Shown here: positions 1 to 8,333 of the stretch, piece by piece
Numbering within the stretch: position 1 is the stretch's first letter
Layout: every line of letters starts with the position of its first letter
NCBI RefSeq assembly: GCF_900890705.1
Contig: NZ_CAAHFH010000001.1
Location: 1,116,001 to 1,180,000 of the forward strand
Source of the DNA: Pontiella sulfatireligans
GTDB taxonomy: Bacteria > Verrucomicrobiota > Kiritimatiellia > Kiritimatiellales > Pontiellaceae
Length of the DNA: 64,000 nt
Direction of reading: 5' to 3'
The notes under the pieces: generated by a model
Seen by the model: the letters and a program-made list of their open reading frames with translations, nothing else
Database searches by the model: none
What the model was told of the DNA's origin: nothing
Position numbers and translations under genes: made by a program

Positions 1-1355
1 GGGTCGGCATCATGATCGTACAACTCCTCCGATCCGTCGCTCCAACGGGTGTAACGCCACCGCTTGGTGCGTACGGAATGATTGTTCACGCCATGCGTCG
101 TCAGCGCCGGGCGCTCCCAGTCCAGCGCAGGGTTTTCAAGCAGGGGCGTCATATCCATGCCGTCGTTCGCAGGGTTGGCCGGCAAGCCACACAAGTTCGC
201 CAAGGTTGGATAGAGATTCACCAGGCTCACAGGCACATCACATTTTCCAACCTTTGGAACTTTCGTGCCCGCAAAAATCAGGGGCACACGCGCGGCTTCT
301 TCCCATAGAGAATATTTGGTCCAGTGCAGCTTTTCGCCGAGATGCCAGCCGTGGTCCGACCAAAGTACAATGACGGTATTGTCTGCATACTCACTGTTTT
401 CCAATGCCTGGAGAACGCGCCCGACTTGAGCGTCAGCAAAGCTGGTTGCAGCGAGATAGGCCTGCACCTTTTCCCGCCACAACTCCTTCGTGGCGGTGAA
501 CTCCTTGTAGCGCTTATGGCCGGCATTGGTATTAAATTTCTGGGCAATCGCCGGAATATCATCGCGGTCATTCAGGTTAATAATCGGGAGCTGAACCGTA
601 TCGATTGGATGCATGTCGAAATATTTCTTCGGTGCAAACCACGGCAGATGCGGGTGATACATCCCGACCGCGAGGAAGAACGGTTTGTCGTGCTTTTGCT
701 CCAGCTGCCCGATGGCCCAATCGGCCACCATGCCGTCATCCATCTCCGCGTCCGAAAGAGGAAGCGCCCCCGTCTCCCATTTGTATTGGGCCTGTTTCAT
801 CCCTTTATATTTTTCTGGGACGGAGGCGTCTGGCTTATGCACGTCGAGCGACGGGAAGGCAGCGTCCCACGACTGCGGATCGGTTTCGGTCTGGTTATGG
901 AAAATTTTACCGGTGCGCAGTGCCGCATAACCGTGCTGCTGAAAATACTGTGGCATCGTCGCCACATCCTTCAGCACCGGACTTCCCCGGAAAAACGGAC
1001 TGTTGTCATACACGCCGGAAGTCGACGGCAGCATGCCGCTCATGATCGAGGCGCGCGACGGATTGCAGATCGGTGCCGGACAGGCCGCATTCGTGAACAG
1101 CATCCCGCGTTTTGCCAATGCATCAATATTCGGCGTTTTGGCATTGGGATGCCCCCCCAGACAACCAACCCAGTCGTTCAGGTCGTCGAAGGCAATAAAC
1201 AGCACATTGGGGTGTTCCTGTGCGCCTGTTTGTATAGCCACGCCTACGAGCACGAGTGCAAAGGTATGTAGTCCCGCCTTTAGGCGGCCTCTGGACCGGC
1301 ATTGCAGCTGACCGCCTAAAGGCGGGACTACATACCTTTTCTTCAAGATCCCCAT
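1..1355 (-). CDS. Exported sulfatase, iduronate-2-sulfatase-like; 3' end cut by window edge
   Basis: Seen: about 451 codons, running off the left edge. After an unusual N-terminus the protein reads PNVLFIAFDDLND (metal-binding DD), then CNPSRAS with the modifiable Cys near residue 97, then GKIFH, HPHLPW and LWSDHGWHLGE. This is the order of an S1 alkaline-phosphatase-fold sulfatase, in which the Cys becomes formylglycine. Removing sulfate esters from a polysaccharide outside the cytoplasm is the inferred role. The start ATG (1353-1355) overlaps the stop of the upstream sulfatase as TAATG, so translation is probably coupled. Odd: residues about 8-30 are encoded by a palindromic repeat inserted in frame between the basic n-region (MGILKK) and the hydrophobic core (TFALVLVGVAI) of the signal peptide. 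The closest relative in the window is the sulfatase at 3977-5431. Confidence 0.9.
   Translation of the reverse strand, partial: MGILKKRYVVPPLGGQLQCRSRGRLKAGLHTFALVLVGVAIQTGAQEHPNVLFIAFDDLNDWVGCLGGHPNAKTPNIDALAKRGMLFTNAACPAPICNPSRASIMSGMLPSTSGVYDNSPFFRGSPVLKDVATMPQYFQQHGYAALRTGKIFHNQTETDPQSWDAAFPSLDVHKPDASVPEKYKGMKQAQYKWETGALPLSDAEMDDGMVADWAIGQLEQKHDKPFFLAVGMYHPHLPWFAPKKYFDMHPIDTVQLPIINLNDRDDIPAIAQKFNTNAGHKRYKEFTATKELWREKVQAYLAATSFADAQVGRVLQALENSEYADNTVIVLWSDHGWHLGEKLHWTKYSLWEEAARVPLIFAGTKVPKVGKCDVPVSLVNLYPTLANLCGLPANPANDGMDMTPLLENPALDWERPALTTHGVNNHSVRTKRWRYTRWSDGSEELYDHDAD
1261..1338. repeat. REP-like palindromic element inside a signal-peptide coding region
   Basis: The left arm GTAGTCCCGCCTTTAGGCGG and its reverse complement near 1312-1331 are separated by about 24 nt, and the complementarity extends outward through GGTAT/ATACC. 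A second copy with nearly the same arms lies at 31841-31905. The element is read in frame by the sulfatase on the minus strand, adding about 24 residues (VVPPLGG ... RLKAGLHT). Two copies in 64 kb suggest a dispersed family, possibly REP or MITE type, but no mobilising transposase is visible nearby. Confidence 0.85.
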
Positions 1356-2833
1356 TACTCTTTCCCTTTTTTCTTCGATTTCTTTCTGCCACCCGATTTT
1401 ATTCGGGCATCCGGCACAGGGATATAAGCTCCGGTTTCTTCGAGATACTTCATCAGCTGCGCATTCAGCATCGCCGCCTTCTCCGGCATGAACAGTGCAA
1501 GGTTTTTGGTTTCGCCGGGATCGTTGACAATGTCGTACAGCAACACATCGTCGTGATGATAGTTATGAATCAGCTTGTAGTTTCCAACGCGAATGGCGCT
1601 GGCCGGATAGCTACCCTCCCCCTGGTAATGCGGGAAGTGCCAATAGAGCGTGTCGCGCTCCAGCTTGCCCCCATTGAATAATGGCACCAGACTGACCCCA
1701 TCCCTATGCTGTTCCGGCATCAGCGACAGACCGGCCATCTCCAGCAGCGTCGGATAAAAGTCCGTGCTCATTACCGGAACATCCGTGCGCATGCCTGCCT
1801 TCGAATGGTTTGGCCAGTAGATCAGCAGCGGTGTTCGCAACCCCCCTTCGAATACGAAGGTTTTCCCGCCCCGAAGCGGCTGGACAGCGGTTGCATTCGG
1901 CAGGTTAACCGTAGCGCGCCCCCCGTTGTCACCCGTCAAAATAATTATGGTGTTTTCATGCTGGCCCGACGCTTTCAATGCGTCGATCAGACGGCCGATA
2001 TTCCCATCCAGAGTCGCCAGTTCTCCAGCGTACTCCGGACTGTCCTGCCGGATCTTGTGCGGTTGGTGCGAATAGTCATCCAGTGCCGTTTCGCTTTTGA
2101 TTCCAAGCGCAGCCGCCTTGGCGGTGAATTTTCCCCGCAGCTCCGGTTTTGAAGCAATAGGATAGTGCATGGCAAAGTGACACAGATGCAGGTAGAACGG
2201 CTTATCCCGCTCAGCCGTCACAAAGTCGATCGCGACATCCGTCAGCTTGTCGGTAAAATTATCCCCTTTTTTCGCGCCAGGAAAGTAATCTGGATTCCGG
2301 AAGGGAAAGAACATTTCGCAACGGTTGCTTTCGATGACCGCCTTCTCTGAGGCATAGCCGTGCTTCTTTGGGCCGCCCGTAGTTTTGAGAGCCCCCATGT
2401 GCCACTTGCCGTAGAAAGCGGTTTCATAGCCTGCCTGCTGAAAGGCTTCACCCAACGTAACCTCACTCTCTTTGATGCCGGGTGATTGCGGCTTCGGGCA
2501 GTAAACACGGGCCTTTTCACCTTCTCTCAAATAGGGCCGGTCGCGTCCGGGTAGCCATTGCGTGATACCATGCCGCGCCGGGTTTTGTCCGGTCAAAATG
2601 CTCACGCGGGTGGGAGAGCACATCGGGCTCGGCGTGTAGCAGGAATCAAACCGCATCCACTCTTCGGACAGCTTATCCATTACAGGCGTCTCATAGAATG
2701 TGTTGCCGTTATACCCCACATCCTTCCAACCGAAGTCATCGATCAGAATGAAGAGAACGTTGGGCTTCTTTTCCGCCGATATGGAAATCGTACCCAGCGC
2801 CAATAAAACACATAAAAGATAACGCTTCTTCAT
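1355..2833 (-). CDS. Exported arylsulfatase-like sulfatase
   Basis: A 492-residue S1-family sulfatase. Seen: N-terminal signal peptide (MKKRYLLCVLLALGTISISA), metal-binding LIDDFGWKDVG, the formylglycine motif CSPTR with Cys72, GKWHMG around 145, HYP, and TGDNGG. Full length for the family. It is inferred to hydrolyse sulfate esters of a sulfated glycan outside the cytoplasm after conversion of Cys72 to formylglycine by an enzyme encoded elsewhere. The start overlaps the stop of the beta-propeller gene as ATGA, and its stop overlaps the next sulfatase as TAATG, so it is the middle gene of a coupled trio. The last 15 residues are strongly basic (GRKKSKKKGKE), a tail shared in kind with other exported proteins of this locus. 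The exact substrate cannot be read from sequence. Confidence 0.93.
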   Translation of the reverse strand: MKKRYLLCVLLALGTISISAEKKPNVLFILIDDFGWKDVGYNGNTFYETPVMDKLSEEWMRFDSCYTPSPMCSPTRVSILTGQNPARHGITQWLPGRDRPYLREGEKARVYCPKPQSPGIKESEVTLGEAFQQAGYETAFYGKWHMGALKTTGGPKKHGYASEKAVIESNRCEMFFPFRNPDYFPGAKKGDNFTDKLTDVAIDFVTAERDKPFYLHLCHFAMHYPIASKPELRGKFTAKAAALGIKSETALDDYSHQPHKIRQDSPEYAGELATLDGNIGRLIDALKASGQHENTIIILTGDNGGRATVNLPNATAVQPLRGGKTFVFEGGLRTPLLIYWPNHSKAGMRTDVPVMSTDFYPTLLEMAGLSLMPEQHRDGVSLVPLFNGGKLERDTLYWHFPHYQGEGSYPASAIRVGNYKLIHNYHHDDVLLYDIVNDPGETKNLALFMPEKAAMLNAQLMKYLEETGAYIPVPDARIKSGGRKKSKKKGKE

Positions 2834-3708
2834 CGAACCACCACATCCGGCGAGGGTTTGAAATCTTCGGTCAGGATCTGGAAATGGCCGGCTTTCACGT
2901 ACCCCGGTACGGATATTTCACGGACGATGCTTTTGTCCGGTGCAATCTCGATCAGCGTCGGAACCTTTTTACTGGAGGTATAAAATTTGGTCATCACGTT
3001 GCCGTTCTTCAGCTTGGCGACTCCTCCGAGCTTTGCTTTTCCAAAAGTCGTATCGCGGCTGACCACAAAGTCCCACACCACGTGGTCATCGGAATCCACT
3101 TCCCAAATCATATCGACTTTAGCCAGCAAAGTATTGCCATTGCCCAATCGGGCAATTCCGATGGCTCCTTTAAGTCCCGATCCAAAGTCGCGAACCACCT
3201 CGCCCTTTTCGTTGTATTCCCGGATCGCACCTTCTCGGTAAAATGCCACCAGGTAGGTGCCGTCCTTTGTTTTCCGGGCACCGCGGATCTGGCCATGCGC
3301 CTGCTCGGTGGCGGAGGTGCTGAGCTGGATCGTCTTTAAAATATCGCCTTTGCTGTTAATTTCCAACAGCTGCGTCGGACCTTCAACAGCTATCAAGAAA
3401 CGATCCGGACCAAGCGGATAGGCGATCGGGTTTTCGGCACCTTCTGGAACGGTGTATCGCCATTTAACGGACTGGTCCAGTCCCAACGCGACCACACCGG
3501 TTTTTTCGCTGCAGAGAATATCGCCAGTCGCCGTCACCGCGCAGTCCTGCGGATGGACAAGCGGCTCTTCAGCCTTCCATAAAACGGAACCCGCTTCATC
3601 CACAATCACCACAGCATCAGGCCGATGAAATGAAATCAGATAGGTATTCGTTGCTTCACACCAACCGCATGCGGTCGAAAGAACCGCCAAAAACAATAAA
3701 ACCTTCAT
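2830..3708 (-). CDS. Exported beta-propeller protein (PQQ/NHL-like repeats)
   Basis: A 292-residue protein. Seen: signal peptide (MKVLLFLAVLSTACGWCEA) followed by repeated units of the type 'G.ilw......HpqDcavt.tGdil', 'LLEINSKGDILKTI', 'IREYNEKGEVVRDFG' and 'IWEVDSDDHVVWDF', spaced about 40-45 residues apart. This fits a six-bladed propeller related to PQQ-like or arylsulfotransferase-like repeats. No catalytic motif was recognised. The start has a good ribosome binding site (AGGGGAT) 5-6 nt upstream and follows a gap of about 270 bp, so this is probably the first gene of a unit with the two sulfatases it overlaps by ATGA. In that context it may bind or sense a glycan; this is inference. Confidence 0.75.
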   Translation of the reverse strand: MKVLLFLAVLSTACGWCEATNTYLISFHRPDAVVIVDEAGSVLWKAEEPLVHPQDCAVTATGDILCSEKTGVVALGLDQSVKWRYTVPEGAENPIAYPLGPDRFLIAVEGPTQLLEINSKGDILKTIQLSTSATEQAHGQIRGARKTKDGTYLVAFYREGAIREYNEKGEVVRDFGSGLKGAIGIARLGNGNTLLAKVDMIWEVDSDDHVVWDFVVSRDTTFGKAKLGGVAKLKNGNVMTKFYTSSKKVPTLIEIAPDKSIVREISVPGYVKAGHFQILTEDFKPSPDVVVR

Positions 3709-3976
3709 GCCTATCCCCTTTTTTTGAATTTAGCCTGATTTGCTTTCTCCTTAATTCTGCATACAAATTGAAATCTGTGAACGAAACAGATAAAGGCCAT
3801 TTTAAACCATTTTCCTGTTAGTTTGTCGCATTGTTGGCTTGGAGTGGCCGCTGGCTCGCCGTCCTGTCGCAAAACCGCTCGTGTGTGCGGACGCCCCGGC
3901 GGTGCGTCCCTACCTTGACAGCCTGTTAAACGCTACCGCCCTGACAAACCGTTTTACTGGATCGGTTATTGATCCA

Positions 3977-5431
3977 TTATTTATGGTTAGATTTCCGCCT
4001 CTTTGACTTCTTTTTGCTTGGGGGCGACGGTGCGTTGTCTTTGGGCAACCAGGTGCTCAGTTCTGCTATGACGGTTTTATATTCGGGATTTGAGGCGAGG
4101 TTGGTGAAGTTTTTCGGGTCGTTGATCTGGTCGTACAGCTCTTCCTCGCCTTGCTCGTAACGGATATAGCGCCATTTGTCGGAGCGGACGGCGTGGTTTT
4201 TATAGCCTTGTGTAATGACCACCGAGCGGCCGGTTTCCAGACGGGGATTCTGCAAGAGCGGAACCAGACTGTCTCCGTCCAGCTCCTTAGCGGGCATGGT
4301 GCCGCACAGGGCACTGAGGGTCGGATAGATATCCAGCAGGCTGACCGGTTCGCGGCAGGTTTCCCCCGCGCGGACGAGACCGGGCGCGGCCACGATGAAG
4401 GGGACGCGGGTGGTTTGTTCCCACAGCTTGAATTTTTCCCAATGCTGTTTTTGGCCTAGGTGGTATCCGTGATCGGACCAAAGCACGACGATGGTGTTGT
4501 CGGCCATCGGGCCGTTTTCCAGCGAGGTTAAGAGCTGGCCGATCATGTCGTCGGCAAAGCTGACGGATGCGTTGTATGCCTGTACGGCCTGTTCCCATTT
4601 CCCAGTCTCTTCCAGCCATTTTTGCCACTTCACGTTTAACGCTGCTTTAGCGGGCGCGGGAAGATCGTCCAAATCGTCTTTACGGGTTTCCGGCAGCACC
4701 ACCTGGTCCAGCGGATGCAGGTCAAAATACGTTTTCGGGGTATACCATGGAATGTGGGGGCGGAAGATTCCCACGGCCAGAAACAGGGGTTTCTCATGAG
4801 TCTGAGACAATTGTTCCCCTGCCCACTCAACCACTTGGGCATCCGCCATTTCAGCGACGTCAATGTCCAGCTCCGCCCAGTCAAAGCGACCGGCAGAAAA
4901 ACGGTTCACGTTGTGCATGGGCACCTGCCCCGGGCGCACTTCGATGGGCATCTGCGTTTCTTTTGATGGAAAATAGGCGTCCCACGGTTTTGGATCCATG
5001 AACCCCGCGTACATGCTGGTTCGACCGGTGTGCGCATGATACAGCTTTCCGCCGCCCATGGTTTTATAGCCATTCTGCTGAAAATGTTCGGGCAACGTGA
5101 TGTGACCAGCCAGCGTTTTGCTCTTGCGCCAATCCTGCTCGTTCAAATAGATGCCGGAACTGGCGGGTGCCAGCCCGGTCATTACACTCGTGCGGGACGG
5201 GTTGCAGGCGGGTGCTGCACAATGGGCATTCAGAAAGAAGACGCCCTTGTCGGCTAATCGGCTGATGTTGGGCGTGTGAACGCTGGTTTCGCCGTTCATG
5301 CCATCCGCACAGGCGTTCAGGTCATCAATGGCAATAAAGAGCACATTGGGCATTGGGTCTGCATTCGCCGCGAAAAGGCTTCCGATCAGGGCCGCAATGA
5401 TCCATGCGTTCATACAGAATTTTTCCATCAT
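3977..5431 (-). CDS. Exported sulfatase, iduronate-2-sulfatase-like
   Basis: A 484-residue S1 sulfatase. Seen: N-terminal hydrophobic signal (AWIIAALIGSLFAANA), NVLFIAIDDLN, formylglycine motif CNPSR with Cys76, GGGKLYH, FRPHIPWYTP and LWSDHGYHLGQKQHWEKF. This motif set matches iduronate-2-sulfatase-like enzymes and closely resembles the sulfatase at the left edge. The start overlaps the stop of the upstream di-haem gene as ATGA. The C-terminus is polybasic (KKKSKRRKSNHK). About 270 bp of non-coding DNA follow before the next gene, so it probably ends the transcription unit that begins with the GH127 or GH116 gene. Inferred role: desulfation of a uronic-acid- or fucose-containing sulfated polysaccharide; the substrate is not determinable here. 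Confidence 0.93.
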   Translation of the reverse strand: MMEKFCMNAWIIAALIGSLFAANADPMPNVLFIAIDDLNACADGMNGETSVHTPNISRLADKGVFFLNAHCAAPACNPSRTSVMTGLAPASSGIYLNEQDWRKSKTLAGHITLPEHFQQNGYKTMGGGKLYHAHTGRTSMYAGFMDPKPWDAYFPSKETQMPIEVRPGQVPMHNVNRFSAGRFDWAELDIDVAEMADAQVVEWAGEQLSQTHEKPLFLAVGIFRPHIPWYTPKTYFDLHPLDQVVLPETRKDDLDDLPAPAKAALNVKWQKWLEETGKWEQAVQAYNASVSFADDMIGQLLTSLENGPMADNTIVVLWSDHGYHLGQKQHWEKFKLWEQTTRVPFIVAAPGLVRAGETCREPVSLLDIYPTLSALCGTMPAKELDGDSLVPLLQNPRLETGRSVVITQGYKNHAVRSDKWRYIRYEQGEEELYDQINDPKNFTNLASNPEYKTVIAELSTWLPKDNAPSPPSKKKSKRRKSNHK

Positions 5432-7785
5432 TTCTTCGTCGTCCTTTTTCTCTTTGGCTGTGCTTTCACTTTAATGCCTTTCGGAGGATTGTCATAAAGT
5501 GGCCGGAACCGGGCGGGAATTTCAGTGCTGATGACCTCGTCAAAAGCAACCTCTGGACGGAAAAAATCCTGATCTTTGTAGGCCTTGTTCTTGAGGCACC
5601 AATAAGAGGGGTAGAACTGGCCGAAACTGTCGATCCAATTCACGACCTTCAGGAATTCAGCCGGACTCACCTTTACATCCTTATGCGCTGGAACCAGACG
5701 AGCCATGATTGCGTCGCGGTCAGGATGATGGACAGGAATTTTTCCATTACTGAGCACAACCGTCAGTGGCGCGGTATGAGAACCTGAGTAATAAGCTTCA
5801 CGATAGGAGAGATCATACCAGGAGACTTCCCGCGTGCTCGCATACTCACCGATTAACGAATCGACGCCTTCGGTTTCCGGTTGCATCAGGTTTTCATACG
5901 AGCGCAGATACAAGATCGTGAACTCATCGCTTAAATCCAAATCGCCTTCTGGGGTGTCCCCGCTATGGCAGGAGACGCAATGCTTGTTCCAAATGGGTTG
6001 GATCTGGCGGGTGTAATCAAACACCTTTTTTGCTTCCGCCTCACCGCGTTGCGGTCCGGGTATCGATGCGCTTCGTTTTAGTGCCAGCAACCCGCTTCGC
6101 GAAGGGTTCGAAGGGGTGCTCTTGGGCTGCTCATGGCAGCCGATGCAACTGCGCCGCTCGCCCGGCATATAATTGACGATAGTGCGTTCGGTTTGCACCA
6201 TCATGTAGTTTTCGTCCAACGCCTGGAAATAGATATTGCGATCCGCCGGCACTTTAAAATAGGCGGAGCCGTCTTCCTCAACCGGCACCACGCCCCATTG
6301 CACTTTAATCCCGAGATGCCCGATACCCACCGCCGTATGCCCCGGATTTTCCACGTCTCCCTTCCAACGGGTTCGGGCTGTCCATGGACGCCCCACCTGT
6401 TCCATCACCCGGATATATTTAATCGTGCCGCGCTCAACGCCGGGCATCCCGACATAGATATCGGTGACCACGCATTCAGCCCTGTTTTCTGAGGCGAGAT
6501 TCGGGTCGAGAGCTGGAGAGGCCAAGCTCGGGTTTGCGCGCGGGAGAAGCGCCATTGGATGCCAGCAGGAGATGTCCTTCGTCTGATAAAGCGGCGTGGT
6601 TTCGCCGTTCAAATCCAGCAAGGCCAAATCATATGCGTTCGGGTCGTCCCACGCAAACCCCTTGGGTTTATACGGCGCAATGAACAGATCCTCGGAAACG
6701 GGATAGGGATCTTTAAACAATCGCCCCGGCCGCCCTGTCGTGTCATGGATCCATTTTCCATCAACAAGAAAGGTGAATCCGGTGTGCACCGGGGCATCAA
6801 TGTCTTTGGTGATATAGGTCAACGGTTTCCGGGTGCGCGTGTTTTTTTCGGCATCAATCAGCACCACGGATCCCAGCGCATTATTCGGATTTTTATTGCT
6901 CGTCACCAACGCTACATACAGGCTTGGTTTATTCGGGATCGGACGCCCGTAAATGATTGTATCGGGCGCGGTCAGTGTGTTGCCGAACACTTCCACCGAA
7001 CCGGTGCCATTGGGATACATCGCCCACAAGCATTTTAAATTCGAAGAGGCTTTATCGTTATATTCCCAGCGGTGATACAGAATTCGTCCATCGGCCATCA
7101 TCACCGGGGCCGCTTCGCTGAGGGCATTGCTACTCAATTTCCTGAGCTGACTACCATCTGCTTCCATGCGATAGAGCGTCTTGGTCGTATAGTTATCCAG
7201 CTTCCGACATAAAACGCCCTGATGGACTCGTGTTGACACAAACGCAAACCCGCCGTCCGGTAAATAGCACGGATGCATGTCATCCGTGCCATGGTGGTAC
7301 GCTTTGGTTCCATACAGCGCGACCAGCTCCGCCTCATTCTCCGGCGTGAACGTCAGCTGGCGCAATCCGGTTCCATCGATATTGATCTCATAAATCCGAT
7401 AGCCCGTACCCGCGCTCGCTTTATAGTCGAATGCGATTTTTTTGGCGTCGAATGAGATATCAAAGCGGTTGAAGACGCCGCCATTCAGCTCAGGAACAAG
7501 ATCCCGCACGTTTCCGGTTTGCAGATCCAGTACACACAGATTGCCGCCCGGCAGCCAAGTGCTGGTCATATATTCCGCATAATAATCCGACGCATTCAGC
7601 GTATAGCGTTTAATGAATACGAGTTCGTTGATGCCCTTATCCAACAGCTGCTTTGCGGCCTCCGGATTGAAATAATCCACCAAAGGTGGCGAGGGCGGCG
7701 CAGGCTTCGCTGCTTTCTTTTTTCCTGCAAATCCCGGCAGGATAAAGCAGATCGAGACCATGGAAATCAGCCTGGTTTTTTTCAT
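5428..7785 (-). CDS. Exported di-haem propeller protein, hydrazine-synthase-alpha-like
   Basis: 785 residues from the chosen start. A longer frame opens at 7848, but the ATG at 7783-7785 has a strong ribosome binding site (GGGAGAGAG) and begins a proper signal peptide (MKKTRLISMVSICFILPGFA). Seen: TolB/WD-like propeller repeats in the first half (FDISFDAKKIAFDY, GTGLRQLTF, HPCYLPDGGFAFVSTR), then two c-type haem motifs, CIGCH near 545 and CVSCH near 605. This arrangement is that of proteins annotated with the hydrazine synthase alpha middle domain, which are widespread outside anammox bacteria; hydrazine chemistry is not implied. It sits 2 nt after the RbsD-like lipoprotein gene and overlaps the following sulfatase by ATGA. 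It ends in KRKRTTKK. A redox or oxidase partner role in glycan breakdown is speculative. Confidence 0.8.
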   Translation of the reverse strand: MKKTRLISMVSICFILPGFAGKKKAAKPAPPSPPLVDYFNPEAAKQLLDKGINELVFIKRYTLNASDYYAEYMTSTWLPGGNLCVLDLQTGNVRDLVPELNGGVFNRFDISFDAKKIAFDYKASAGTGYRIYEINIDGTGLRQLTFTPENEAELVALYGTKAYHHGTDDMHPCYLPDGGFAFVSTRVHQGVLCRKLDNYTTKTLYRMEADGSQLRKLSSNALSEAAPVMMADGRILYHRWEYNDKASSNLKCLWAMYPNGTGSVEVFGNTLTAPDTIIYGRPIPNKPSLYVALVTSNKNPNNALGSVVLIDAEKNTRTRKPLTYITKDIDAPVHTGFTFLVDGKWIHDTTGRPGRLFKDPYPVSEDLFIAPYKPKGFAWDDPNAYDLALLDLNGETTPLYQTKDISCWHPMALLPRANPSLASPALDPNLASENRAECVVTDIYVGMPGVERGTIKYIRVMEQVGRPWTARTRWKGDVENPGHTAVGIGHLGIKVQWGVVPVEEDGSAYFKVPADRNIYFQALDENYMMVQTERTIVNYMPGERRSCIGCHEQPKSTPSNPSRSGLLALKRSASIPGPQRGEAEAKKVFDYTRQIQPIWNKHCVSCHSGDTPEGDLDLSDEFTILYLRSYENLMQPETEGVDSLIGEYASTREVSWYDLSYREAYYSGSHTAPLTVVLSNGKIPVHHPDRDAIMARLVPAHKDVKVSPAEFLKVVNWIDSFGQFYPSYWCLKNKAYKDQDFFRPEVAFDEVISTEIPARFRPLYDNPPKGIKVKAQPKRKRTTKK

Positions 7786-7787
7786 TT

Positions 7788-8333
7788 CTACTCTCTCCCG
7801 AATGCGCTGCGAAGCGCCGCCTCTTTTTCGGCATTCCAATATCCACAATCCAGTTCAATAAAGACCGATGTATAGGGAATCACCATGTCGCTCTTCAGCA
7901 ACAGGACGTTGAACAGCTTGGAGCCTTTGTCCAGCTTGGCGATGATCTCGTCGTGCGGCATCACTTTGATCGGGCGATTCCCGAACAGCTTCTTCAGATC
8001 CTTGCGGTAGGCCGTCACGCCCGGTGCAGCAGCTTCGGTCACGGAGTCGAGTTCAGCATCCAGCATAATCACCGGCTGTACATGCGCCGCTTCATCGACG
8101 GCACTCAGCACCTTTTCGAGCACTTCCACCTGTCCGGCATCCGTGTAGATCGTTTCAATGCCCGGCGCGCTCTGTTTGGGGTAAGCCGAGTCCGCCACAA
8201 CAAGCCAGTTGCGGTGTCCATACTCCGGCATGCGCTCCGCCATGGTTGCTTCCCAGTTCGATGCCGCGGTGCAGCCCGTCAAAAGAGCCGCACATCCCAA
8301 TAATCCCAGCCACGTTGTTGTTTTCATCCTCAT
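7788..8333 (-). CDS. RbsD/FucU-like lipoprotein
   Basis: 181 residues. Seen: signal with lipobox LTGC (Cys21), then YGHRNWLVVADSAYP, VIMLDAELDS, and a C-terminal IPYTSVFIELDCGYW. The first and last motifs resemble the GH...vvaDa..P and PY.N..l..G signatures of D-ribose pyranase/L-fucose mutarotase, which interconvert sugar anomers. Known family members are cytoplasmic; a lipid-anchored version would act outside the inner membrane, which is unusual. The start overlaps the GH116 stop as TAATG, and the di-haem gene follows after 2 nt, so it is embedded in the operon. Mutarotation of released sugars is an attractive inference, but the active-site His is placed only by eye, so the family call is moderate. 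Confidence 0.6.
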   Translation of the reverse strand: MRMKTTTWLGLLGCAALLTGCTAASNWEATMAERMPEYGHRNWLVVADSAYPKQSAPGIETIYTDAGQVEVLEKVLSAVDEAAHVQPVIMLDAELDSVTEAAAPGVTAYRKDLKKLFGNRPIKVMPHDEIIAKLDKGSKLFNVLLLKSDMVIPYTSVFIELDCGYWNAEKEAALRSAFGRE

